Of a stretch of DNA of 64,000 nt, positions 41,359-50,081 are shown piece by piece; the stretch's first letter is position 1; each line of letters begins with the position of its first letter. The notes under the pieces are model-generated. The model saw only the letters and a list, made by a program, of their open reading frames with translations. It was not told the DNA's origin and did no database searches. Origin of the DNA: Thalassobacillus_A hwangdonensis (GTDB lineage: Bacteria; Bacillota; Bacilli; Bacillales; Halobacillaceae). The stretch spans positions 1 to 64,000 of the forward strand of contig NZ_JBHTKL010000006.1 of the NCBI RefSeq assembly GCF_042675915.1. The letters run 5' to 3'. The position numbers and the translations under genes are program-made.

Positions 41359-42171
41359 TTAAACGATGATAGCTTCAAACCCTTTAGCTCTTGCTGACTT
41401 GGCAAGTGCCTCGGCATTTTCACGCTCAGTGAATGCTCCAATCTGAACTTTATACAAACGATTGGAGTAACGGATAAACGTGCTGAAGCCACGGTTTCGT
41501 GCACGTTTAGCTAAAGTTTCAGCATTTTCACGTTTAGAGAAGGCTCCGATCTGGACTTGATGAATTCCATCATCATCAATGGTTGCTGGTACATACCTTA
41601 CGTTGAAGTAATCACAGATTCCCTTCGCATGTTCGACAGCAACTTCCCTCTGAAAGTTGACATCGATCATTCTCAAAGCTTCAACAGGGTCATCCATGAA
41701 CCCGTTTTCAGTAAGGACAGCAATCATTTTGGTCTCTCTCAGCACATGGAAATCAGCTTCTTTGATTCCTCGGAAATTCTGAGGTGTTCCTTGGCGGAGA
41801 TATTTTGCAATATTTTCTGCAAGACGTCCCGCTGCCCTGTTTTTCTGGCCAGGGTGAACATACAATTCAATACCAGAAGGAGTTGGCGCGGAGAAGTTAC
41901 CATCAAATGCGTTATAATGAATAGCGATATAAGCATCTGCATTCGCCTGATTAGCAAGGTCAGTTCTTGTCTTAAGTGGCGTATCCCGGTCTAAAGGAGC
42001 AACTTGTAAGGTCAAAAAGCCACAGCGCTTCAATTCGATATCGAGGAATCGGACTATTTCACGGTTAAATTCATTTTCCTTGATGGACCTGCCAAGACTG
42101 CGGATGAAAGGCGTTCTCTTTCCTGCGGTCTCCATGCCGTGACCATCATCCAAAGCAATTACATAAGGCAT
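41359..42171 (-). CDS. N-acetylmuramoyl-L-alanine amidase with two SPOR repeats
   Basis: 270 residues. Amidase_3 domain (1-~185) with zinc/catalytic residues in LDDGHGMET, NEFNREIVRFL, YIAIHYNAFDG and VLTENGFMDD. Two SPOR modules follow: VQIGAFSKRENAETLAKRARNRGF and VQIGAFTERENAEALAKSARAKGF. There is no signal peptide, as for mother-cell or phage-type amidases such as CwlC, which acts on the mother-cell wall late in sporulation. ATG 42171 has GAAGGA 6 bases upstream. SPOR repeats bind denuded glycan strands. Confidence 0.92.
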   Translation of the reverse strand: MPYVIALDDGHGMETAGKRTPFIRSLGRSIKENEFNREIVRFLDIELKRCGFLTLQVAPLDRDTPLKTRTDLANQANADAYIAIHYNAFDGNFSAPTPSGIELYVHPGQKNRAAGRLAENIAKYLRQGTPQNFRGIKEADFHVLRETKMIAVLTENGFMDDPVEALRMIDVNFQREVAVEHAKGICDYFNVRYVPATIDDDGIHQVQIGAFSKRENAETLAKRARNRGFSTFIRYSNRLYKVQIGAFTERENAEALAKSARAKGFEAIIV

Positions 42172-42444
42172 TGATTTTCCTTCTTTCATAATAAAATTTG
42201 AATTCGAAGGCTTGTATACTTTTTTAATATAGATAGCTTGGGTACTTTCAGGACAACGATAAGCTCGAATTCAAGATAGTATATGTACTAGCTTAATAGT
42301 CGGAAAGGGCTATCAATCAAAAGAGGCTTTTGACTCTCTGACTTGAAAATAAGCTTATAAATAAAAGTAGACGCAAAAACTTTTGCTACATCGATGAAAG
42401 TAAGCCTATAGCGTAGACACAGATACACAAAATCCAGTCAAACC
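42172..42444. other. intergenic region upstream of the amidase gene
   Basis: 270 bases without a gene. Several short inverted repeats are visible (for example GCAAAAG/TTTTTGC near 42374-42391, and two GAATTC-containing stretches), but no recognised riboswitch or convincing SigA promoter. A ydaO-type leader was looked for and its conserved blocks are absent. Confidence 0.5.
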
Positions 42445-42480
42445 AAAAAAGCCAGCCTCAATAGATTGAGGCTGGCTTTG
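42445..42480 (-). terminator. terminator of inhA
   Basis: Minus strand AGCCAGCCTCA-ATCTAT-TGAGGCTGGCT followed by TTTTTTGG, 8 bases past the stop codon. Confidence 0.92.
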
Positions 42481-42488
42481 ACTTTTAC

Positions 42489-44888
42489 TTATTTGTATAT
42501 CAACACTTTACCAACAGTACCATCGTCGCTTTGTCCAGTTACACGGAACTTAAGTCCGTAATTAGGGACGTTACGTCCAGCGTCGACTAGACCTGGGTTC
42601 GAATAGTCTGCACTGTCATCGAACATCGTGTGACGTTTCGTATGGTTATCTTTTAGAGTGATTCCCAATAGGTCAGTATAGTCTAGGAACATCTTTTCGT
42701 CCTTGTCTAGACTGAAGGCAGCATCATGTACTTGGTAACGCGTAGATGCAACTGAACCATCGCTCCAGTAGTTCGTATGTTGATCAGCATCAACAACCCC
42801 TACAAAACCATCACCAGGGTGTGCGCCAGTCCAGTTTTCACTAAACTGCTTGTCTACGTACCATACAACTAGACCATCATCAAATGTCATCAGGCTAGCA
42901 CCGCGACGGATGTTAGCAAGACCTTCATCGACACCGTTATGGCTTCTCCACTCTAATAGGTAGTAGTGGTCAGAACGCTTGATACCATCATTCTTAGTGA
43001 AACCGTCAAGGTCAACAAGAGCATCACCTTCTGCGTCGTCGAATAATACTTCTTCACCATCAACGACTACCGAAATATCGTCTGCATATAGACCTGGGTT
43101 AGAGACAGCTCCATCTGTAACATATTCAATAGCTACTTCAACTTCTTGTCCTGCATAAGCGGAAAGGTCAAAGGAAGCATCGATCCAACCATTGGAAGAA
43201 CCTGTGATACCATTGCCATCATTAACATCGTAAGGGTCTTCATTTGTAGTGATATCACTTGCAATTGGGTCTCCGTCTACAGTGACATAAGCGTAATCCC
43301 AATCTTTTTCAATATCATACCACGTTTTGAAATTGAACTCACCAGATGTAGCATTCGTCAAATCAACCGTAGTTGTCAGATAGTTGTGCAAGTCATCAGC
43401 ACTTCCGGAGAAGTACTCATATTCACCACTAGCTGGCTCATTAATTACAGTCTCTTTTTGAGGAAGGTTAACTTTAACCACATCATTGTTTGTACCTTTC
43501 GTGACTCCTTCATCAAGTAGAAATTCCATACCATTGCTATCAACATCTTCTACGTTGATTTCTGAACCTGTCAGCCAGTTACCTTTCGTTCCTTCATTAT
43601 CAACTACCGCACTTGCTTGTAACATTTCTTTCATGTACGGGCTGAAACCTGTTGGCATTGTTCCTGGGATGTCTCCTGCCCAGCTACCACTAGACATGAT
43701 GGACCAGTAGCTTACCGGTTCACCTGCTCCAGTGTACTGCGTATCATACTCATCCGGCAGACCTAGATCATGACCGAATTCGTGTGCCATAACTCCGACA
43801 GCACCATCTTCCGGTTCGATTGTATAATCGTAAGCTGCCATCGCTCCACCCCAATATGGAACGGTAGCTTCAGTACCATCAAGGGCAAATACTCCACCAA
43901 GATTCCAACGGTGAGACCAGATAGCATCTGAACCTAGTGAACCTCCACCTGCTTCTTCACCTACACCAGAGTGGATGACCATCAAGTGGTCGACCAATCC
44001 GTCCGCTTCAAGGTAATTTCCATCGCCATCAAGGTCATAACGATCCCATTGATCGTAATCTGCAATATTTACAGATGGATCTGCAGCAGCAGCTTCTAGT
44101 GCTTCTTTAACAAGACCTCGAGCGTTAACATCACTACCATCTTCAGTTGGATAGTTTCCGCCATAGGCAGCAGCCGGTTGACTAGCTGTGTACCAGCCTG
44201 CAACTTCCCCTTCTACAGAATAACTGCCACCAGATTGCTGTTCATAGAATTGTTTCATAGATACATAGTTTTCCCCGTCCGGACCGGTCCAACCACCTGT
44301 ACCGAATAGCATATCCTGATAATGTTCACGCGAGTAAGCATCTTCACCCTCGTAATACATATCCGTTTCGTCAGCTGTCATGGAATTATGCGGCTTATCC
44401 GGATAATCAACCAGCAAAACTAATACTTTATCCGTACGCATTTCTCCATCATAAGTATCTTCTTCCACAGAATCAGGAGAGTTCTTCTTAGCCTGTCCTA
44501 GCTTGTTTCCGTTACCATTAGTCAAACTGTTATTATTCATTTGTTCTTTCAGTTTTGCTTTTGATTTACTAGCTTCCTCCTGCAGTTCTCCTAATTCATG
44601 TGCGTGTGAATTGCCGGATGATCTAGCTTTTAGGTAGCTCTTCAATGCTTTCTCTGCGTCTGCAGCACTAGCATCTTTAGCGATTTTGCCTTCCTTTTTA
44701 AGCATTTCGATCAACTTTTCGTCGTTCGCAATGCCTAAGTCAATCGGTGTTCCAGCATGCGAATGTGAGACACTGTCAAATGCCTTTCCTGCTTCTGCTT
44801 GTTGGGCGGGAGACAAAGCGCCATATGTAAAAGTGCTCAATCCCATCATGACTGCCAATGCTGTAGATGCAATTTTCTTCTTCTTCAC
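42489..44888 (-). CDS. inhA: immune inhibitor A (M6 family secreted metalloprotease)
   Basis: 799 residues. Signal peptide (KKKKIASTALAVMMGL...), propeptide to about 140, M6 catalytic domain with HEFGH at about 369-373 in GVMAHEFGHDLGLPDEYDTQYTG, then beta-sandwich domains including a MAM/VEG-like region (WDYAYVTVDGDPI, YVTDGAVSNPGLYADDI). InhA-type proteases are secreted and degrade host defence or environmental proteins. Start GTG 44888 is 10 bases from GGAGG; TTG 44894 is 4 bases from it and less likely. The promoter region has a CodY-like box and a palindrome. Confidence 0.93.
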   Translation of the reverse strand: MKKKKIASTALAVMMGLSTFTYGALSPAQQAEAGKAFDSVSHSHAGTPIDLGIANDEKLIEMLKKEGKIAKDASAADAEKALKSYLKARSSGNSHAHELGELQEEASKSKAKLKEQMNNNSLTNGNGNKLGQAKKNSPDSVEEDTYDGEMRTDKVLVLLVDYPDKPHNSMTADETDMYYEGEDAYSREHYQDMLFGTGGWTGPDGENYVSMKQFYEQQSGGSYSVEGEVAGWYTASQPAAAYGGNYPTEDGSDVNARGLVKEALEAAAADPSVNIADYDQWDRYDLDGDGNYLEADGLVDHLMVIHSGVGEEAGGGSLGSDAIWSHRWNLGGVFALDGTEATVPYWGGAMAAYDYTIEPEDGAVGVMAHEFGHDLGLPDEYDTQYTGAGEPVSYWSIMSSGSWAGDIPGTMPTGFSPYMKEMLQASAVVDNEGTKGNWLTGSEINVEDVDSNGMEFLLDEGVTKGTNNDVVKVNLPQKETVINEPASGEYEYFSGSADDLHNYLTTTVDLTNATSGEFNFKTWYDIEKDWDYAYVTVDGDPIASDITTNEDPYDVNDGNGITGSSNGWIDASFDLSAYAGQEVEVAIEYVTDGAVSNPGLYADDISVVVDGEEVLFDDAEGDALVDLDGFTKNDGIKRSDHYYLLEWRSHNGVDEGLANIRRGASLMTFDDGLVVWYVDKQFSENWTGAHPGDGFVGVVDADQHTNYWSDGSVASTRYQVHDAAFSLDKDEKMFLDYTDLLGITLKDNHTKRHTMFDDSADYSNPGLVDAGRNVPNYGLKFRVTGQSDDGTVGKVLIYK

Positions 44889-44916
44889 GTACAAATGACC
44901 TCCTTATGATCGTTGA

Positions 44917-44933
44917 TTACTAGAATCTAGTAA
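44917..44933 (-). promoter_or_regulatory. 17-bp palindrome between inhA promoter and start
   Basis: TTACTAGA-A-TCTAGTAA is a perfect 8-1-8 palindrome 29 bases upstream of the inhA start and downstream of the candidate promoter, a natural position for a repressor roadblock. Confidence 0.5.
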
Positions 44934-44944
44934 ATCTGATAAAA

Positions 44945-44973
44945 ACAGTATCAATAATTCAGAAAATTGTAAA
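44945..44973 (-). promoter_or_regulatory. candidate inhA promoter with CodY-like box in the spacer
   Basis: Minus strand TTTACA (44968-44973), 17 bp, TACTGT (44945-44950). The spacer contains AATTTTCTGAATTAT (44954-44968), 12 of 15 matches to the CodY box AATTTTCWGAAAATT. Confidence 0.4.
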
Positions 44974-45236
44974 TATTTTTCATGATAATAGACCAAATTA
45001 GTGACTTTCAAACTAAATGAATGATCAAATAGACACGGTTAATGTTGACCACAATTTCAGTTTGGTAAAATTATTAATAGATAAGAATGACTATTCTTTG
45101 CTTAATAGGAAATACCAGATTTTTCAGTTTAATGGTTCTGTAACTCATCAACAAAATAAATTTTATGGTATGATGTCATTCCTGCATTTTTGAGAGGTAA
45201 TCGCTATCAGACATACATCCGAGAAAAATTAGGGGC
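44974..45236. other. A+T-rich gap upstream of inhA
   Basis: About 260 bases between the inhA promoter region and the SASP terminator. No open reading frame with a ribosome binding site and no recognisable RNA structure seen. Confidence 0.5.
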
Positions 45237-45272
45237 AAAAAAAAGGACTGGCCACATCCGGCTCAGTCCCTT
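45237..45272 (-). terminator. terminator of alpha/beta SASP gene
   Basis: Minus strand GGACTGAGCC...GGCCAGTCC followed by TTTTTTTTG, adjacent to the stop codon. Confidence 0.85.
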
Positions 45273-45276
45273 CTTC

Positions 45277-45534
45277 TTACTTATTCTCATCCTCCATTTG
45301 CCTTTTAGCCATGTTGACCAGTTCCTTCACCATATTTCCACCAATGCTGCCACCGACTTTGCCTGCATCCTTAGCTTTAATTTCCCCGTTGTATCCTTCT
45401 TGCAGGGATACACCTTGCTCTTTTGCAACCTCATATTTCGTCCGATTTGGATCCTGGGAATTCATCAATCGTGCTTTCAACTGGTCAAGTCCGGCACGTG
45501 CTTCGGGTACGAGAATCTTGTTTCTTCTGGCCAT
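45277..45534 (-). CDS. alpha/beta-type small acid-soluble spore protein
   Basis: 85 residues. The two conserved SASP blocks are present: ILVPEARAGLDQLKARLMNS and, downstream, VGGSIGGNMVKELVNMAKRQ, with the Gpr cleavage region between (KYEVAKEQGV) partly diverged. These proteins coat spore DNA and protect it from UV and heat. The N-terminal MARRNKILVP and the insertion LQEGYNGEIKAKDAGKVG are longer than in SspA/B, as in SspF-like or divergent members. GAAGGAAAC lies before the ATG. Confidence 0.92.
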   Translation of the reverse strand: MARRNKILVPEARAGLDQLKARLMNSQDPNRTKYEVAKEQGVSLQEGYNGEIKAKDAGKVGGSIGGNMVKELVNMAKRQMEDENK

Positions 45535-45620
45535 GATCCTGTTTCCTTCTTTCTACTATTCTTTTCCCCTCTTTCTTATTTTCTGTCGGTTTCGAGAATT
45601 TATTACCGTACATCACAGCC

Positions 45621-45656
45621 AAATAAAAAGAGCTCAAGACCTAATGGCCTTGAGCT
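45621..45656 (-). terminator. terminator of the Xaa-Pro peptidase operon
   Basis: Minus strand AGCTCAAG...CTTGAGCT followed by CTTTTTATTT. Confidence 0.85.
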
Positions 45657-45665
45657 ACAATACAA

Positions 45666-46769
45666 TCACTTACCTACAATTTGAAGTTCTTTTGGTGTTT
45701 TTGTCAAAGTAATGTGACCATCTTCCGTAATGAGCACATCATCCTCGATACGGACACCACCGATTTCAGGATCGTAAATTCCCGGCTCGAGCGTGTAGAT
45801 CATTCCTTCTTTCAGAACATCGTCATTCAGATGGCTCATGGATGGGAATTCATGGACGTTGATTCCCATACCATGACCGATGCGGTGAGGGAACAAGTCG
45901 CCATAACCGGCATCTGTGATAATATCTCTCGCTACCTGATCAAGGTCGCCGATCCGTGTGCCCGGTTTACTTATCTCAAGCGATGCCAGTTGTGCTTTAA
46001 GCACGGTGTTGTAGATTTCTTTCTGCTTATCTGAAACGGATTTGTACGCGAAGGTACGGGTAATATCCGAAGTGTAACCTTCCAGTACGACACCCATGTC
46101 GAATAGGACGAAGTCGCCTTCCTTCAGCTGGCGTTCACCAGGATTACCATGAGGAGCACCGGATTTCTCACCGAAAAGCACCATCGTAGAGAAGGACATT
46201 TCACGAATGCCTTTCTTTTTCAGTTCGTACTCGATCTTGGCGAGTACTTCCATTTCGGTGATGCCGTCTTTAAGTGCTTCCACACCGACCTGCACTCCGT
46301 AGTCAGCCATCTCAGCTGCCCGCTTCATGATTTCGATTTCCTTCTCATCTTTTACAACACGCATCTCATTCAATTTTTCCTCGACAGATACAGCACCTGC
46401 GTCCGGGAAAACATCGATGAGCGACATTGCACGACCGAAGGAAAGAACCTCCATCTCCACAGCAACCTTCCCTACTTCACCGAGGTTACGTTTCTGAATT
46501 GGTGCTTTGACAAGCTCCCACGGATTTTCGTGGTCGGAATATCCAAGCACTTCATGGCTCCATCCTGCAGCCTTCGCCTGGTCGACTTCCATCCCTGGAA
46601 CGACCAATAGTGGTTCTGCATCTTTGAAAACGAATAATCCCATCAAACGTTCATGGGGATCCGTATGAAAATTAGTCAAATAGAAGACGTTCTCTTTTGA
46701 ATTGATGAATGCGACTTCGATATCCTGCTCCTTGAGCCATGCAGATAAAGCATCCAATCGTTGGTTCAT
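45666..46769 (-). CDS. M24 family Xaa-Pro peptidase
   Basis: 367 residues. N-terminal creatinase-like domain (1-~130) and C-terminal pita-bread domain with the five metal ligands: Asp in FVLFDMGVVLEGYTSDITRTF (two Asp), His in PHRIGHGMG, Glu in YTLEPGIY and Glu in GGVRIEDDVL. It releases proline-linked N-terminal residues or cleaves Xaa-Pro dipeptides. AAAGGAG lies before the ATG. It starts 13 bases after the symporter gene on the same strand, so uptake of a solute and peptide breakdown may be coupled. Confidence 0.92.
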   Translation of the reverse strand: MNQRLDALSAWLKEQDIEVAFINSKENVFYLTNFHTDPHERLMGLFVFKDAEPLLVVPGMEVDQAKAAGWSHEVLGYSDHENPWELVKAPIQKRNLGEVGKVAVEMEVLSFGRAMSLIDVFPDAGAVSVEEKLNEMRVVKDEKEIEIMKRAAEMADYGVQVGVEALKDGITEMEVLAKIEYELKKKGIREMSFSTMVLFGEKSGAPHGNPGERQLKEGDFVLFDMGVVLEGYTSDITRTFAYKSVSDKQKEIYNTVLKAQLASLEISKPGTRIGDLDQVARDIITDAGYGDLFPHRIGHGMGINVHEFPSMSHLNDDVLKEGMIYTLEPGIYDPEIGGVRIEDDVLITEDGHITLTKTPKELQIVGK

Positions 46770-46782
46770 GACAAAAACTCCT

Positions 46783-48210
46783 TTACACCGTTGTTTTCAC
46801 TGCATCTTTTCGACTTGAACCCTGTGTCATCAACGTCACTACAATAAGGACAATGATTGCGACAGGTACCGCTACGACAACACTGTTGACTTCAAACGGT
46901 TTACCAAGAACGATTTCCCATAGCAGTGTGGAAATGACACCTGCAGCCATTGAGGATATACCACCTGCTGCATTGACTTTCTTCCAGAAGAATACTGCCA
47001 GTACTGCCGGTGTGATTCCTGCTCCATATACCGTGTAAGCGTACATTTGAACACTTAGAACGGTCGGGAAATAGCTGATGATGATATACGCAAGTACACC
47101 CAATGCAACGATGAACAAACGGGTAATCCACAATTGCTTCTCATCAGATGCTTCTTTGTTGATGTAATTGCTATATATATCATACGTCAAATTCGTTGCT
47201 GCTGAAAGCAAATAGGAGTTACCAGTAGTTACGATGAACGATGCTGCTGCAGCTAAAAGGATTCCTCCGATTGCTACCGGCATTGCTACTGTAGTCGCCA
47301 TCAATGCCATTCCTGGATCGATATTCGGGAACAAGGAACGGGATGCGAAAGCGATCAATGAAATCGATGGTGAAATGATGATCATTGCAATCAGCCAGCC
47401 GATTTGACCACGTTTTGATGCTTTATCTCCTTTAGAAGATGCCAGACGCTGATACATGTTCTGATCTCCTAACAATAAGAACAACGATGGCAGTAAATAA
47501 CCGAGTAACTGGATCGTTGTAAGTCCACCAGTCGCAGACATATGTGACTGTGGTACATTAGCTACGATTTCATCCCATCCTCCAGCTACAATGAAAATCG
47601 TCGGCACGGTGATGACGAGACCACCTACCATAAGGAATCCACTGATTGCATCAGTCTGTGATACCGAACGCAATCCACCAATCATTGCAAGGAAGATGAT
47701 CAACCCGGCACCAATCAATGTACCCGTACCAACCGTCATCCCTGTAGTTAGGTTCAAAATGAATCCGAACCCTTTCATTTGATAAGAAACAATTCCAACA
47801 TAAGCTAAAATGATGATGACACTAGCAATATTACGTGACGTACGTCCGTATTTTTCCTCTAGAATTCCGGAAACCGTGAACTTACCGAACTTGCGGATTT
47901 TCGGCGCTACTACGTAAAGGACTATAATACCAACGAGTGTAGGTACCATGAGCATCAATGATGGCAAAATCCCGTAAGAGAACGCCATTGACGTCTCTCC
48001 GCCTGAGATACTACCGCTTCCTGTCCATGTTGCAAGCAACGTCCCCATCAATACGAAGGGTCCTAAGCTTTTACCTGCGAGTACGAAGTCTTCGCTTCCC
48101 GCAACCTTTTTGGACATGAAAATTCCAATTCCTATCATTACAATTGCATAAATTCCAATAAACCATAATAAAGTCGGATCTTGTTGAAGTTCCATAACTG
48201 TTTCATTCAT
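46783..48210 (-). CDS. sodium:solute symporter (SSS family)
   Basis: About 475 residues with 13 hydrophobic helices of the LeuT-fold SSS family: YAIVMIGIGIFMSKKVAGSEDFVLAGKSLG at the N-terminus, GLRSVSQTDAISGFLM, SGGETSMAFSYG and LFLLLGDQNMYQRL. The family includes PutP and PanF; the solute cannot be assigned, though the downstream Xaa-Pro peptidase suggests an amino acid or peptide-derived compound. The start is uncertain: ATG 48210 has GGGAG directly adjacent, and ATG 48195 and GTG 48261 are alternatives. Confidence 0.85.
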   Translation of the reverse strand: MNETVMELQQDPTLLWFIGIYAIVMIGIGIFMSKKVAGSEDFVLAGKSLGPFVLMGTLLATWTGSGSISGGETSMAFSYGILPSLMLMVPTLVGIIVLYVVAPKIRKFGKFTVSGILEEKYGRTSRNIASVIIILAYVGIVSYQMKGFGFILNLTTGMTVGTGTLIGAGLIIFLAMIGGLRSVSQTDAISGFLMVGGLVITVPTIFIVAGGWDEIVANVPQSHMSATGGLTTIQLLGYLLPSLFLLLGDQNMYQRLASSKGDKASKRGQIGWLIAMIIISPSISLIAFASRSLFPNIDPGMALMATTVAMPVAIGGILLAAAASFIVTTGNSYLLSAATNLTYDIYSNYINKEASDEKQLWITRLFIVALGVLAYIIISYFPTVLSVQMYAYTVYGAGITPAVLAVFFWKKVNAAGGISSMAAGVISTLLWEIVLGKPFEVNSVVVAVPVAIIVLIVVTLMTQGSSRKDAVKTTV

Positions 48211-48800
48211 CTCCCGTAATTTTTTTCGATTTGCAGTGGTAATTTTACTTTGAATGAGCACGACAGTGTCGTTTACCTCTGGTTATCTGAAGATCATCGG
48301 CCGATGAAGTACGTAGATAAAGAAGATAATGTATGAGGCAGCATTCTCTTGTCCCTATCGAATGAACAATAAAATGCTTTTGTTGTCGCTCCACTGAACA
48401 CAACGTTTACCAACCTAACATAGATAAAAATATTTGCAAAACCGCAACTTACCGCTATTTCCTCTCTGTTTTTATGCTTCAACACAATTGTTCAGCAATT
48501 CACAAAATGATTTGTTCACGGTCGTATCAACTCTTTCAAATGTTGAAAAAATCTTAAAAAATTTCAGAAAACCGTCTATTAGAAACGTACAAACCCCTCC
48601 AAGAAATGAGTATTTAGACCCACATAAATTGTGTAGAAAACTCCTTCATCCCCCTTCCACTTACAGAAAATGATAAGGGATTTTTTCGAAAAAACACTAG
48701 TTTTGATAACCCTTGTCGAACCCCTACCATCCTGCTTAAGAATTGTGTAAGGTTCTGGTAGATTGACTATCTGTATCAATTCATAAAAGGAGTGGATCCC
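48211..48800. other. 590-bp divergent intergenic region
   Basis: Lies between the symporter (leftward) and the ATP-grasp operon (rightward). It contains a CodY-like box (48559-48573) and an imperfect CCCTT/AAGGG hairpin followed by ATTTTTTC (48650-48688). No gene with a ribosome binding site is visible. Promoters for both operons should lie here. Confidence 0.55.
48559..48573 (+). promoter_or_regulatory. CodY-box-like site between symporter and ATP-grasp operons
   Basis: AAATTTCAGAAAACC matches AATTTTCWGAAAATT at 12 of 15 positions. The surrounding DNA is A+T rich, so chance occurrence is possible. Confidence 0.3.
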
Positions 48801-50057
48801 ATGGAACTGGATCAGCTGGAATTAAAGAATGTAGAACCCTCGAAAGAGACGATTCCCTATCGAACAGCCCTTATCGGCTGGAGCTTGCAGGCAATTGAAG
48901 CTGCCGATAAACTGAATCGCCCTTTTGTCGTTGTCGGTCCACCTGAATTCGAATCGTACGCAGCGAAGCATGAAATCTCTTTTGTCGGATGGGAGTTCGA
49001 TCGGTTGAATGAGCGCTCCGACCATCTGTACCAACAGTTGAAAGAGATGGATGTGGAGCTTGCTGTTCCTTTATATGAAGAATGTGTGGAATGGGCAGGG
49101 GCGTTGAATGCACGATTCCGTGAAGAGCCTCGACTATTCAATCGTTCCCTACTATTAAGGGATAAAGGGATGATGAAGCGTAAAGCACAGATTGCCGGAA
49201 TCAAAGTTGGCATATTTGAAGAAGCAAGAGACAAAGTGGATGTCGAACATTTTCTCAAACGAGTCAACGAAGCGCTTTTCAATTCAGACGAAGATGTTTA
49301 TGATCCGATTCACGTCAAACCGTTGGATAAGGCAGGATCTGTCGGTCATTTGGCGATTCGGGCTGTAGACGAAATCGAACAGTTGGAAGATCGTGATTTT
49401 CCTTTATTGATGGAAAGCCATTTGGATGGCCAGGAATTTTCTTGTGAAGCATTCATCCATGATGGAAAGATCCAGTTTCTGAACATTACCGAGTACATTC
49501 GATTAGGTTATTCCAACTTTGTTCCAGCTTCTCCTTCACTAGAGGAAAAACGACCGCTCATCCATAAAGCGATCGAGCAATTGATTGATGCATTTGAAAT
49601 CAAATATGGCGTGATTCATCCAGAGTATTTCATTATGCCCGATGGTACCCTGCACTTCGGTGAAGTGGCTTCACGTGTACCTGGTGGACACATTTTTGAT
49701 CTGATTGAACGCGCTTATGGGTTCAGTGCATACGAAGCTCAGATCTTATGCAGTGATCCAAATACGCCCCAGGAAGAACTAGATGCATTCTTTCCTCAAT
49801 CGACAGAAGTAGAAGGCTATGCCGGTTGCTTCATGGTCCACCCGAACGTGGACTATGTGAAAGAACTCGAAATCCCGGAAGAGCTCGAAGAACATCCTTA
49901 TTTTGAAAAGCATGACCTGTTCACTCCTCCACAAGGGAAAGTTGCTGAGCGCGTTGGCTTCGGTAATCATTACGGAACCATTTTCTTCTATGGAAGAGAC
50001 AGTGAAGAAATACGTGATTTACTGAAGATGTATGAAAACTACGATTTCTTCCGTTAA
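48801..50057 (+). CDS. ATP-grasp carboxylate-amine ligase
   Basis: 418 residues. N-terminal pre-ATP-grasp Rossmann-like domain (to ~110: RTALIGWSLQAIEAADKLN, AVPLYEECVEWAGALNARF). The ATP-grasp core has HVKPLDKAGSVGHLAIRAV, FPLLMESHLDGQEFSCEAF and the metal-binding end GTLHFGEVASRVPGGHIFDLIERAYG. The enzyme should form an amide or peptide bond through an acyl-phosphate, as in L-amino-acid ligases of the BacD type. ATG 48801 has GGAG 8 bases upstream. It is followed after 24 bases by the papain-like gene; the pair forms a two-gene operon. Product unknown. Confidence 0.85.
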   Translation: MELDQLELKNVEPSKETIPYRTALIGWSLQAIEAADKLNRPFVVVGPPEFESYAAKHEISFVGWEFDRLNERSDHLYQQLKEMDVELAVPLYEECVEWAGALNARFREEPRLFNRSLLLRDKGMMKRKAQIAGIKVGIFEEARDKVDVEHFLKRVNEALFNSDEDVYDPIHVKPLDKAGSVGHLAIRAVDEIEQLEDRDFPLLMESHLDGQEFSCEAFIHDGKIQFLNITEYIRLGYSNFVPASPSLEEKRPLIHKAIEQLIDAFEIKYGVIHPEYFIMPDGTLHFGEVASRVPGGHIFDLIERAYGFSAYEAQILCSDPNTPQEELDAFFPQSTEVEGYAGCFMVHPNVDYVKELEIPEELEEHPYFEKHDLFTPPQGKVAERVGFGNHYGTIFFYGRDSEEIRDLLKMYENYDFFR

Positions 50058-50081
50058 ATAGACATAGAAAGGAGCGTGCAT

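Noticed and set aside
42172..42444. A ydaO (c-di-AMP) riboswitch before the wall amidase gene
   Set aside because: The conserved purine-rich blocks of that class are absent on the relevant strand.
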